Origin: JAAFIP01 sp043721235
GTDB taxonomy: Bacteria > Pseudomonadota > Gammaproteobacteria > Burkholderiales > Burkholderiaceae_C
Assembly: GCA_043721235.1 (NCBI GenBank)
Contig: JAYSRE010000203.1
Location: 1-22,144, forward strand
Reading direction: 5' to 3'
Length of the DNA stretch: 22,144 nt
Position 1 is the stretch's first letter; each line of letters opens with the position of its first letter. Below the pieces are notes generated by a model that was not told where the DNA came from, made no database searches, and saw only the letters and a program-made list of their open reading frames with translations. Of the stretch, positions 1-7,785 are shown one piece after another. Position numbers and translations under genes: made by a program.

Positions 1-70
1 TGCCTGCGCGTTTTGCTGCGTGTCCCCCGGCCTTCGGTCTCCTCCTTTACCTTCGCAAAACGCGCAGGCA
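1..70. repeat. Perfect 16-bp hairpin enclosing REP-like core (copy A)
   Basis: Bases 1-16 (TGCCTGCGCGTTTTGC) are the exact reverse complement of 55-70. The 38-nt centre, read on the minus strand, begins GAAGGTAAAGGAGGAG and contains ACCGAAGGCC and GGGGGACA. A very similar core lies on the plus strand at 151-188. The stem sequence is not shared with the second copy; only the centre is. This looks like a REP/BIME-type or other hairpin-forming intergenic element. It sits at the very edge of the window, so it may extend further left. Confidence 0.75.
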
Positions 71-122
71 GCCCACTCCTCGATTGGCAGGGTTAGCTCA
101 CCCGGGCCCAAGCCAGTTCGCA

Positions 123-214
123 GCAATGGGCGCGGCGTGTATGCCGCAGCGAAGTAAAGGGGGAGCCCGAAGGGCGGAGGACATGAGCGGAGGTAGGCAC
201 GCCGTGCCCGTTGC
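123..214 (+). repeat. Hairpin-embedded REP-like core (copy B)
   Basis: Bases 123-139 pair with 198-214 over 17 positions. The only two non-Watson-Crick pairs (127/210 and 132/205) are G-T, so they would be G-U wobbles in a plus-strand RNA but A-C mismatches on the other strand. An inner CCGC/GCGG pair (144-147 with 187-190) extends the fold. The core at 151-188 (GAAGTAAAGGGGGAGCCCG onward) matches copy A at about 31 of 36 aligned bases, in the opposite orientation, and contains a small GCCC-GAA-GGGC hairpin at its centre. Confidence 0.7.
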
Positions 215-304
215 GAGCACAGACAGGCTCTATGGTTACTTGTAGCTTACCCTCATCGCATCCATCGAGCAACGTACACAACTGATTCCAAGTAGAAGAC
301 CGAT

Positions 305-2353
305 ATGTTCACAAAAATCCTAATCGCAAACCGTGGCGAAATCGCTTGCCGTGTCATCCAAACCGCCCGCAAGATGGGTATTCAAACCGTGGCGGTGTAT
401 TCCGAAGCGGATAAAGATGCGCGGCATGTGGCGCTGGCCGATGAAGCGGTGCACATCGGCGCTGCGCCGTCGCGCGAGTCGTACTTGATGGCCGACAAAA
501 TCATTGCAGCGTGCAAGCAGACGGGGGCGCAGGCGGTGCATCCGGGGTATGGCTTTTTGTCTGAGAACGCTGGCTTTGCCAAACGCGTGGAGGAAGAGGG
601 CATTATTTTTATTGGGCCTAAGCACTACTCCATTGCGGCAATGGGCGACAAGATTGAGTCGAAGAAGCTGGCGGGTGCGGCAGGGGTGAACTGCATTCCA
701 GGTGTGAATGATGCGATTGAAACGGCGGAGAAGGCGGTGGAGATTGCCAAGGGCATTGGCTACCCAGTGATGATCAAAGCATCAGCGGGCGGCGGCGGAA
801 AGGGCCTACGTGTCGCGCATGACGATAAAGAGGCGCTTGAGGGGTTCACAAGCTGCCGTAACGAGGCACGTAACAGCTTTGGCGACGACCGCGTTTTTAT
901 AGAAAAATTTGTCGTGGAGCCACGCCATATCGAGATTCAATTGATTGGCGACAGTCAAGGTAATGTGATTTACCTCAATGAGCGTGAATGCTCCATTCAA
1001 CGCCGTCACCAAAAGGTGATTGAGGAGGCGCCGTCGCCCTTTATCAGCGATGCCACGCGCAAAGCCATGGGCGAACAAGCCGTGGCGCTGGCCAAGGCGG
1101 TGAAGTACCAAAGCGCGGGCACGGTGGAGTTTGTGGTGGGCAAAGACCAGAGCTTTTACTTTTTGGAGATGAACACCCGCTTGCAGGTAGAGCACCCGGT
1201 GACGGAATGCATTACCGGGCTGGACTTAGTGGAGCTGATGATTCGCGTAGCGGCGGGTGAGCCGCTGCCGCTGGCCCAAAAAGATGTGCAACGCAATGGC
1301 TGGGCAATGGAATGCCGCATCAACGCTGAAGACCCGTTTCGCAACTTTTTGCCCTCAACCGGACGGCTGGTGCGCTTTCAGCCGCCGGTACAGACTATGT
1401 ACCAGGCCAATACGCAAGACCTTTACGGTGTGCGCGTAGACACTGGCGTGCAAGACGGCGGTGAGATTCCGATGTACTACGACTCGATGATTGCCAAACT
1501 TATCGTGCACGGTAAAAACCGCCTGGATGCGATTAGCAAGATGCGTGCGGCGCTTAATGCTTTTGTGATTCGCGGTATCAGCAGCAACATTCCTTTTCAG
1601 GCCGCGCTGCTAGCGCACCCCAAGTTTGTGGCAGGCGATTTCAACACCGGCTTTATCGCCGAGAACTACGGCAAAGGCTTTGCCGCCGAAGACGTGCCGC
1701 ACGATGACCCGAACGTGCTGATCGCCATTGCAGCCTTTGTGCGCCGCAAAGCGCATGAGCGCGCCGCCGGGATGAGCGGACAACTGCCTGGCTACCAACG
1801 CACGATTGAAAAAGACTACGTGGTGGTGACCTTGGCTGCGGATGGCAAGCACAGCTACACGCCTGCGCATGTCGAAGAATTCACAGGAAAAATCGGCTTT
1901 GCCTCAATAAAAATTGGCGTGAGCAGCTACGAAATATATAGCGAGTCTCGCCTTAACGATATTGCCATTCACGGCACCATCAACGGCCAGCCATTCACCG
2001 CCCAGGTCGAACGGGGCACCCGCAAAGACCCGCTGGCGCTGCGGGTGCAGCACAACGGCACGCAGATCGACGCGCTGGTGCTCAGCCCGCGTACCGCAGC
2101 GCTGCACCAACTCATGCCGCACAAAATGCCGCCTGATATGAGCCGGTTTGTTTTGTCGCCCATGCCAGGGCTACTGGTCGATGTGGCCGTGCAAGTCGGC
2201 CAAAAAGTGCAGGCCGGTGAACGTGTGGCCGTGATCGAAGCTATGAAGATGGAAAACGTGCTCTTTGCTGCCGCTGACGGCGTGGTGGGTAAAGTGTTGG
2301 CCACCAAGGGTGAGTCGCTCAGTGTAGACCAGCCGATAGTAGAGTTTGCTTAA
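305..2353 (+). CDS. pccA: Propionyl-CoA/acyl-CoA carboxylase biotin-containing alpha subunit
   Basis: 682 aa. The protein carries biotin on a C-terminal carrier domain and carboxylates it with ATP and bicarbonate; the partner beta subunit then transfers the carboxyl to propionyl-CoA (or a related acyl-CoA) in the cytosol. Visible in order: biotin carboxylase N-domain from residue 3 (KILIANRGEIACR), ATP-grasp glycine loop GGGGKG at 162-167, the catalytic stretch HQKVIEEAPSP at 235-245 and MNTRLQVEHPVTE at 289-301, a middle linker domain at about 450-600, and the biotinyl motif AMKM with the acceptor Lys648. Length and the fused carrier fit PccA-type alpha subunits, not free-standing AccC (about 450 aa). 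The downstream VOC protein of epimerase type supports the propionyl-CoA reading. The pccB partner is not in the window and is probably upstream. A methylcrotonyl- or geranyl-CoA carboxylase alpha subunit is the main alternative. Confidence 0.88.
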   Translation: MFTKILIANRGEIACRVIQTARKMGIQTVAVYSEADKDARHVALADEAVHIGAAPSRESYLMADKIIAACKQTGAQAVHPGYGFLSENAGFAKRVEEEGIIFIGPKHYSIAAMGDKIESKKLAGAAGVNCIPGVNDAIETAEKAVEIAKGIGYPVMIKASAGGGGKGLRVAHDDKEALEGFTSCRNEARNSFGDDRVFIEKFVVEPRHIEIQLIGDSQGNVIYLNERECSIQRRHQKVIEEAPSPFISDATRKAMGEQAVALAKAVKYQSAGTVEFVVGKDQSFYFLEMNTRLQVEHPVTECITGLDLVELMIRVAAGEPLPLAQKDVQRNGWAMECRINAEDPFRNFLPSTGRLVRFQPPVQTMYQANTQDLYGVRVDTGVQDGGEIPMYYDSMIAKLIVHGKNRLDAISKMRAALNAFVIRGISSNIPFQAALLAHPKFVAGDFNTGFIAENYGKGFAAEDVPHDDPNVLIAIAAFVRRKAHERAAGMSGQLPGYQRTIEKDYVVVTLAADGKHSYTPAHVEEFTGKIGFASIKIGVSSYEIYSESRLNDIAIHGTINGQPFTAQVERGTRKDPLALRVQHNGTQIDALVLSPRTAALHQLMPHKMPPDMSRFVLSPMPGLLVDVAVQVGQKVQAGERVAVIEAMKMENVLFAAADGVVGKVLATKGESLSVDQPIVEFA

Positions 2354-2378
2354 ACTGCAAGCAAACAAGGAGTTAGCT

Positions 2379-2687
2379 GTGAACCAAGCAGAATTTGAAG
2401 TCGTGTTGCGTGCAGAGGCGTTTGATAATGCGGTGCTTGTAGAAAAGCCTGTGGGCTACAGCATGGATCTACACCAGCATCCTTTTGACGCGTTCGCACT
2501 AATTATTTACGGTTCGCTGTCTATCAGTGCAAACGGGGTAGAGACCACCTACCAAGTGGGTGATGTCTTTAGTTTGGCAGCCAACACACCCCATCTTGAG
2601 AGCGCGGTGCCCCATGGTGTGCGCTATTTAGTAGGCCGCAAGCAGCAGCGGTTTAACTGCTCATCACGCAGGACTGGTATGCTGTAA
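2379..2687 (+). CDS. Small single-domain cupin protein
   Basis: 102 aa from a GTG start at 2379, chosen because AAGGAG (2367-2372) lies 6 nt upstream; an ATG at 2346 in the same frame would overlap the carboxylase gene and lacks this signal. The sequence has a compact cupin core: HQH (His32, His34) in motif 1, then a Gly-rich turn, then GDVFSLAANTPH with His72 in motif 2. The usual motif-1 glutamate is not obvious, so metal binding may be incomplete. It starts 25 bp after the carboxylase stop and is probably co-transcribed with it. The substrate is not evident; such small cupins can be sugar or metabolite isomerases, dioxygenases or sensors. Confidence 0.75.
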   Translation: MNQAEFEVVLRAEAFDNAVLVEKPVGYSMDLHQHPFDAFALIIYGSLSISANGVETTYQVGDVFSLAANTPHLESAVPHGVRYLVGRKQQRFNCSSRRTGML

Positions 2688-2735
2688 GCCGCTGTTGTGC
2701 AGTGCCTGCAATTGAACGATATAGCCTAAAAAATT

Positions 2736-3203
2736 ATGAACCGACCTTTCAAAGTTCTTGGTGTCCAGCAAATAGCTATTGGTGCGCCTGATAAAAACCG
2801 CTTAAAAACCTTGTGGGTCGACATGTTGGGCTTAGAGGTGACGGGCAATTTCAAAAGCGAACGTGAAAATGTGGACGAAGACATTTGCGCCATAGGCAGT
2901 GGGCCGTTCAAGGTGGAGGTGGACTTGATGCAACCCATTGATCCAGACAAAAAACCTGCCGTGCACGCCACACCGCTCAACCATGTGGGCTTGTGGATTG
3001 ATGATTTGCCCAAAGCGGTTGACTGGCTCACCGCCAAAGGCGTGCGCTTCGCACCAGGCGGCATTCGCAAGGGCGCTACGGGCTACGACATTACGTTTTT
3101 ACACCCCAAAAGCAATGACGAATTTCCCATTGCAGGGGAGGGTGTGTTGATTGAGCTGGTGCAGGCTCCACCAGAGGTGATCAAGGCGCTATCAAGTTGT
3201 TAG
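2736..3203 (+). CDS. VOC/glyoxalase-fold protein, methylmalonyl-CoA epimerase-like
   Basis: 155 aa, a single vicinal-oxygen-chelate domain built from two beta-alpha-beta-beta-beta modules (about residues 7-65 and 80-145). The four expected metal-ligand positions are Gln12 (VQQIAIG), Glu61 (KVEVDLMQ), His83 (LNHVGLWIDD) and Glu140 (VLIELVQ). That Gln/Glu/His/Glu set resembles human glyoxalase I, while classical methylmalonyl-CoA epimerase has His at the first position. Position behind the acyl-CoA carboxylase alpha subunit suggests epimerisation of methylmalonyl-CoA. This is inferred from context; a lactoylglutathione-lyase-like role is the alternative. Its stop lies 2 bp from the stop of the convergent nuclease gene. 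Confidence 0.75.
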   Translation: MNRPFKVLGVQQIAIGAPDKNRLKTLWVDMLGLEVTGNFKSERENVDEDICAIGSGPFKVEVDLMQPIDPDKKPAVHATPLNHVGLWIDDLPKAVDWLTAKGVRFAPGGIRKGATGYDITFLHPKSNDEFPIAGEGVLIELVQAPPEVIKALSSC

Positions 3204-3205
3204 TG

Positions 3206-4240
3206 CTACCAGTCCATCACTTTTTCCAGTCTACCGCCAGCGCCCAAGCGTTGCATGCTCGATGCGCTCTCGGCAAAGATAAAATCTTCTGGTTCCCAGC
3301 CGATACCATTGCCGTCAAATTCACGTTCATACAGCGGATATTTAGTGGCCTTGCTGCCCAGCTCGCGAAATTCGGGCAAGTACCAGCACTTTTCTGCTTT
3401 CTGCGTTAACCATTCTGTAAAGTTGCCATCAAAAGCATCTATTTGCGTAAACGCCCACCATGTGGTTTGCCGGCGATAAAACTTAGGGTGCAAGAATTTG
3501 CTGTTGCCTTCGTTGCCAATCGCTGAGCCTACTGGGCGAAACTCTAGATTAGAGTCAAACTTGCTGAAGCGGTCGTTATACAGCCGCGCAATACCTTCGC
3601 GGTTTTTGCGCCCCGCTTGCCATGATGTGACGGATTCGTCGATTTCGTTTGGCAGCATAGAGTTGTACAGCGCAATGACTGCCAGCCCTTGTTCGAGCAA
3701 CCACAAGTTAAGGTTGGTACCGTCAGGCAAAATAATGTCGCCCACAAATCGACCATATTTGTCAATAGCTGCACCGGGGCCTTCGCTGGCTTTGAGCTCT
3801 GACACAAATTTGCAGGGCAACGGGTTGCTGCCAAAGCTGTCTAAAAAGGTTGCCAGTTTCACCACCGCGGTCTCGGCCTGGTGTTGCCGGTAGTCTTTGA
3901 TCAGCCCAGTGTCTTTGAGTTTGCCATCGCTGCCTTTGGCATCAGGCCGGTAGTGCAGCTCTGGCGCATCGATGCGCTGTAGGCGAACGGTGATGGAGTT
4001 ATTTTTAATGACAGGCTCTATTTTGGTTTGGCCTGTGACGGCATCTTTTTTTCCAGGAAAACCGGCCCTTTCGTAGGCCGATGTTTTTTGAAACTGCGCT
4101 TGCCCAGACAGTCTGACGCGTACATTGTTTGGGGTTACAGTGAGTAGCAGCTTGGTAGTGTCTGCGTCAGATTTACCATTGGGCCAAAACTGGCCTAAAT
4201 CGATACTGCCCGTGATCTCAAGAAAATTGGTAGTGGCCAT
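3206..4240 (-). CDS. Staphylococcal-nuclease-fold (TNase-like) protein
   Basis: 344 aa. The centre (about residues 80-225) is a thermonuclease domain. VRLQRIDAPE supplies Arg86 and Glu94, and DKYGRFVGDIILPDG supplies Arg164, matching Arg35, Glu43 and Arg87 of staphylococcal nuclease with the same Arg-to-Glu spacing of 8. LNLWLLEQGLAVI then matches the family's helix. The full catalytic set is present, so the protein should be an active phosphodiesterase on DNA/RNA if the fold holds. About 80 residues before and 115 after the domain are unassigned; the C-terminal part is rich in Trp, Phe and Tyr. I see no signal peptide, so it is probably cytoplasmic or exported by a non-Sec route. It is divergent from the caspase-like gene across 140 bp. 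Confidence 0.78.
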   Translation of the reverse strand: MATTNFLEITGSIDLGQFWPNGKSDADTTKLLLTVTPNNVRVRLSGQAQFQKTSAYERAGFPGKKDAVTGQTKIEPVIKNNSITVRLQRIDAPELHYRPDAKGSDGKLKDTGLIKDYRQHQAETAVVKLATFLDSFGSNPLPCKFVSELKASEGPGAAIDKYGRFVGDIILPDGTNLNLWLLEQGLAVIALYNSMLPNEIDESVTSWQAGRKNREGIARLYNDRFSKFDSNLEFRPVGSAIGNEGNSKFLHPKFYRRQTTWWAFTQIDAFDGNFTEWLTQKAEKCWYLPEFRELGSKATKYPLYEREFDGNGIGWEPEDFIFAESASSMQRLGAGGRLEKVMDW

Positions 4241-4312
4241 GCTATTTCTTTCTGATGTAATTTTGATTTAACTTATCAAACCGTATCTTGGTCTGTAAAG
4301 ACGAAATTCACA

Positions 4313-4370
4313 TGACAAAGTTAACTGTAAATACACCAAGTTGTTACGAATAGCTGCCTAAACTTTGTCA
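4313..4370. promoter_or_regulatory. Inverted repeat in the nuclease/caspase divergent promoter
   Basis: TGACAAAGTT at 4313-4322 is exactly inverted as AACTTTGTCA at 4361-4370, with 38 bp between the arms; one base further matches after a mismatch. A third, looser half-site (CCAAGTTGTTA, 4336-4346) lies between them. Position in the only intergenic region shared by the two divergent genes makes it a candidate operator controlling one or both. Confidence 0.45.
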
Positions 4371-4380
4371 CAATCAGTTC

Positions 4381-5850
4381 ATGATGCTCACTTTAGCTAA
4401 ATTCGGAATCGTAGTCGCAGGCTTGCTGTGGGCCTTATCGCCCGCTGTGGCGCAGGAGCGGCGTGTGGCCCTGGTAATTGGCAATGCCGCTTACAAATCG
4501 GTGTCTACTTTGCAAAACCCGGTCAACGATTCCCGGGCCATTGCCAAATCATTGCGTAGCTTGGGTTTTGAAGTGATTGAGCGCGAAAACGCGAGCCGCG
4601 AAGGCATAGCGCTGGCCGTGCGCGAGTATGGCGACAAACTGCGGGGAGCATCTGTGGGCTTGTTTTATTTTGCTGGCCACGGCGTGCAGGTGAAAGGGCG
4701 CAACTATTTAATCCCAGTAGATGCTGATATTGCCCGGGAAGACGAGGTGCAATACCGCAGTTTTGATGTGAACGAGGTACTAGACAAGATGGACTCGGCG
4801 CGCACGGCGGTCAACATTGTGGTGCTGGACGCGTGTCGCAATAACCCCTTTGCCCGCTCGTTTAAGACCAGCCAAACTGGCTTAGCCCAGATGGACGCAC
4901 CCACAGGCACCTTGATAGCCTTTGCTACTGCACCCGGCTCGGTAGCGCAAGATGGCGATGGTAGCAATGGCTTGTACACGGGAGCGCTGCTAAAACACAT
5001 TTCTGCGCCAGGTGTAGCAGTGGAGCAGATGTTTAAGCGAGTGCGGGTGGATGTGGTTAACGCATCTAAAAACCTGCAAGTACCTTGGGAAAGCTCGTCG
5101 CTTAACCGTGACTTTACTTTTGCAAGCGCTGCGGCGGCTAAACCTGTTGTTGCAACACCAGCGCCCATCCTGGCTGCCACGGTAGCCACCGAGCTGGCTT
5201 TGGACTTGGCCTTTTGGGATGCTGTTAAAGACAGCCGCAGCCCTGCTGACTACCGCGCGTATTTAGAGCAATACCCGAGCGGTCGGTTTGCCGCATTAGC
5301 GCGTGTGCGTGCTGCTGCAGGAGCTGGGGCACCCAGCGCTGCCAGCGCAGCTGCTGCGCTCGCTACAGTAAATGCCTCTGTACCCCTGACCCCGCCCTTT
5401 GTGCCTGCAACCCTGCCATCTGTGGCTTCTTCGGCCCAAGCTGCAAGCAACTTGGTGCGCTGGAAGCAGGGTGCCGCTACCAAAGAGTTAGCATTAAATT
5501 CGGGTGGCCCTGTAGACGCTGTAGCGCAATCCCCAGAGGGATTGTATGTAGCTGCTGCGTCCGCAGGTGCTGTGCACTGGATTGACGCATTACGTGCCAG
5601 TGTGGTGGGTAGTACCAAGGTGTATGAGCCTGCTAACGGCCAAATAGTGAGCCTGCAGTTCTCTGCTGATGGCCGTTGGCTTCTGCTGGGCCAGCAGGCG
5701 GCTGGGCGCGGCAGCAGCCAATTGATTGATGTAGCTAGCAGCCGGTCTGTGTGGACCCGACCATCGCAAAGCGCTAAGTTTGACACTTCTACACCCCAAG
5801 TGCTGCTACAAAATGCGCAAGGCGCAATTGAAACGGTGCGCTTACCATGA
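4381..5850 (+). CDS. Exported caspase-like (peptidase C14) protein
   Basis: 489 aa. An N-terminal signal peptide (hydrophobic to about residue 20, AVAQ at 22-25) points to the periplasm or outside. The caspase domain spans about 27-248: RRVALVIGNAAY opens it, the catalytic His100 is in FYFAGHGVQ, and the catalytic Cys152 is in VVLDACRNNPF. A short segment LAFWDAVKDSRSPADYRAYL at 276-295 resembles the helical motif often found after bacterial caspase domains. An Ala/Pro-rich linker (310-352) follows, then about 110 residues with beta-propeller-like strands (for example SLQFSADGRWLLLG). The stop overlaps the next gene's start (ATGA), so the two are translationally coupled. No Shine-Dalgarno sequence is obvious at the ATG 4381 or 4384 start. 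The substrate is unknown. Confidence 0.85.
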   Translation: MMLTLAKFGIVVAGLLWALSPAVAQERRVALVIGNAAYKSVSTLQNPVNDSRAIAKSLRSLGFEVIERENASREGIALAVREYGDKLRGASVGLFYFAGHGVQVKGRNYLIPVDADIAREDEVQYRSFDVNEVLDKMDSARTAVNIVVLDACRNNPFARSFKTSQTGLAQMDAPTGTLIAFATAPGSVAQDGDGSNGLYTGALLKHISAPGVAVEQMFKRVRVDVVNASKNLQVPWESSSLNRDFTFASAAAAKPVVATPAPILAATVATELALDLAFWDAVKDSRSPADYRAYLEQYPSGRFAALARVRAAAGAGAPSAASAAAALATVNASVPLTPPFVPATLPSVASSAQAASNLVRWKQGAATKELALNSGGPVDAVAQSPEGLYVAAASAGAVHWIDALRASVVGSTKVYEPANGQIVSLQFSADGRWLLLGQQAAGRGSSQLIDVASSRSVWTRPSQSAKFDTSTPQVLLQNAQGAIETVRLP

Positions 5851-6665
5851 TATTGACTACCCTATTCAACACAAAATTGCAGCGTAATTTCTGGCTTGCC
5901 TGTGCTCTAGCGCTAGCCCAAAGCTGGGCTAGCGCTGGCCAAGACTGCGGCGAACGCGCCGCCCCTACACCTGAGGCTTTGGCCAGGGGTTTGGCGCTGG
6001 GCCAGCGGCTGCAAAATCAACTAGAAGCCAGCGGTGCATCTACCGCGCTGGTTGCGCGCATTGGCTTGAACTTGAGCGAATTTGGCCAGCGCTATACCCA
6101 CATGGGCGTAGCAGTGCGTGACCATGTGCGCAAGCGCTGGCAGGTGCTGCACTTGTTTAACCCCTGCGGCAAGGCCGACTCTGAAATTTTGGTGCAAACG
6201 CTAGAGAAGTTTTACGAAGTTGACTTGTACGAGTACGAAGGGTTGATCATCACGCCCTCGTATGCCAAGCAAGCGGCCATGCGCACCACATTTATGAGCC
6301 CTGCTACCACGCGGTTGCTGCACAACCCTGCCTACAACTTGATTGCGCACCCGTTTAATACGCGGTTTCAAAACTCAAACCAGTGGATTTTAGAAATGAC
6401 GGGGTTAGCCTTTGATGAGCGCCGCGGTATCAACGACCGGCCTAGCGCACAAAACTGGCTCAAAAGCCAAGGTTTTGAGCCAGGCGTTATCCGTATAAGT
6501 AACCTGCGCCGATCAGGTGCACGCCTGTTTAGCGCAAATGTTAGCTTTGCCGACCATACGCAAGAAGAGTATGAAAAGCAGCAGTACCAGGTGGTAACCG
6601 TGGACGCGATTACCCGATTTTTAGCAGCGCAAGACAGCGGTTTGACACAAGTCACCGTGAAGTAA
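5847..6665 (+). CDS. DUF2145-type exported protein
   Basis: 272 aa. A hydrophobic N-terminus (residues 13-30, ending WASAGQD) looks like a cleavable signal peptide. The mature part starts with CGERAAPTPEALARGLA and continues with SEFGQRYTHMGVAVRDH, HLFNPCG and YEYEGLIITPSY, which I recognise from memory as the DUF2145 family of Gram-negative bacteria; it has no known activity. The start codon overlaps the stop of the caspase-like gene by 4 bp (ATGA), so the two proteins are likely made together and both act outside the cytoplasm. The stop is 13 bp from the convergent mnmH stop. The family name should be confirmed by a profile search. Confidence 0.75.
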   Translation: MILTTLFNTKLQRNFWLACALALAQSWASAGQDCGERAAPTPEALARGLALGQRLQNQLEASGASTALVARIGLNLSEFGQRYTHMGVAVRDHVRKRWQVLHLFNPCGKADSEILVQTLEKFYEVDLYEYEGLIITPSYAKQAAMRTTFMSPATTRLLHNPAYNLIAHPFNTRFQNSNQWILEMTGLAFDERRGINDRPSAQNWLKSQGFEPGVIRISNLRRSGARLFSANVSFADHTQEEYEKQQYQVVTVDAITRFLAAQDSGLTQVTVK

Positions 6666-6678
6666 GCAGTGCCTAAAA

Positions 6679-7743
6679 CTAAGCACTTATTTCTTGCAGT
6701 ATTTTCTGCGCAAAAGTGCTTGAAGTCAGCATATCTGCAGCTGGTGCAGCTACCACAAAGCCCGTATCGAACTGCTTGTAATTGCGCCGAGTAGAGCTTG
6801 CGTACCCTGGATCGTAATGCAGCTCTAACAGCTCTCGTACTACGCCTTGCACCTTGCCATCGTGCACACGCGCCTTCCAATCATTGATTACGGCTGCTCC
6901 GCGCAAGTCTTTCAAAACGTCCAACCGTCCACAGAAGAACGTTGGGTCTTTGACAAAAAAATCGTAGTCTTGCATTAGCAGTTTCACGCGCTCTTCAATG
7001 GGCAGCTCTAGCCGTGCACAGGCACTGGCGCGCAGGGCAGTCATGAGCGCGTCAGGCACGCTCACGTTGCCTACCTTTTTGCTTTCGCTTTCAGCCCACA
7101 CCACCTTTGCGGGGTCTAGTTTTCGCAGCGCGTCCCACACGCGGGTGTCAAACTGTTTTTGGCTGGGCTGAGGCTGGCCGGGTATCAGGCCCAGTACCGA
7201 ACTGCGGTGTTGGGCCAATGCCTCTAGGTCTAATACCTGCGCACCTGCAGCGGCTAGGGATGTGAGCAAGCGGGTTTTACCGCTGCCCGTGGGGCCGCAA
7301 ATAACACGGTAGTTAAACAGCATGGCCAACCGTGCTGTGTCCAGCAGCATCTCAGCGCGAAACGCTTTGTAGCCACCGTCAATGATGTGCACATCAAAAC
7401 CAACTTGCGACAGCACCAGCGACAGCGAGCCACTGCGCTGTCCACCACGCCAGCAATAGACCAAAGGTTTCCAGTTTTTGGGCTTATCTGCACAGTGCGT
7501 TTCAATATGCTGCGCAATATTGCGCGCCGCCATGACGGCACCTTTCTTGCGCGCATCAAAAGCGCTGATTTGTTTGTATTCAGTACCCACCTCGTGGCGC
7601 TCTTGGTCGTTCAGCGTAGGCCAGTTGACCGCTGCAGGCAGACGGTCTAGGGCATATTCGCCTTCGCTGCGCGCATCGATGACGGTATTGAAGCCGGTTA
7701 GCTGGGCTAGCGCATCTAAAGCGCTGATTTTAGTGAGGGACAT
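6679..7743 (-). CDS. mnmH: tRNA 2-selenouridine synthase (MnmH/SelU)
   Basis: 354 aa. The enzyme converts 2-thiouridine at tRNA wobble position 34 to 2-selenouridine through a geranylated intermediate, using selenophosphate. The N-terminal rhodanese domain (about 15-135) carries the catalytic Cys97 in VYCWRGGQRSGS. A P-loop GPTGSGKT at 150-157 begins the C-terminal domain. Length matches the family (about 360 aa). The selD gene that would supply selenophosphate is not in the window. It lies 42 bp downstream of tesA on the same strand and may be co-transcribed with it. Confidence 0.92.
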   Translation of the reverse strand: MSLTKISALDALAQLTGFNTVIDARSEGEYALDRLPAAVNWPTLNDQERHEVGTEYKQISAFDARKKGAVMAARNIAQHIETHCADKPKNWKPLVYCWRGGQRSGSLSLVLSQVGFDVHIIDGGYKAFRAEMLLDTARLAMLFNYRVICGPTGSGKTRLLTSLAAAGAQVLDLEALAQHRSSVLGLIPGQPQPSQKQFDTRVWDALRKLDPAKVVWAESESKKVGNVSVPDALMTALRASACARLELPIEERVKLLMQDYDFFVKDPTFFCGRLDVLKDLRGAAVINDWKARVHDGKVQGVVRELLELHYDPGYASSTRRNYKQFDTGFVVAAPAADMLTSSTFAQKILQEISA

Positions 7744-7785
7744 ATCGCAGAGTATCGCTAGAAGTTTGCAGTTTATTCCAGCAGC

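Larger units (their letters stand above)
1..304. other. Gene-free left edge, repeat-rich
   Basis: No convincing coding region is present. The stretch holds the two inverted hairpin repeats (1-70 and 123-214) and then about 90 bp leading to the carboxylase start. I see no clear promoter or strong Shine-Dalgarno sequence before the ATG at 305; AGAAG at 294-298 is the best weak candidate. Confidence 0.6.

Noticed and set aside
2346..2378. Earlier ATG start for the cupin gene overlapping the carboxylase stop.
   Set aside because: AAGGAG at 2367-2372 is correctly placed only for the GTG at 2379.
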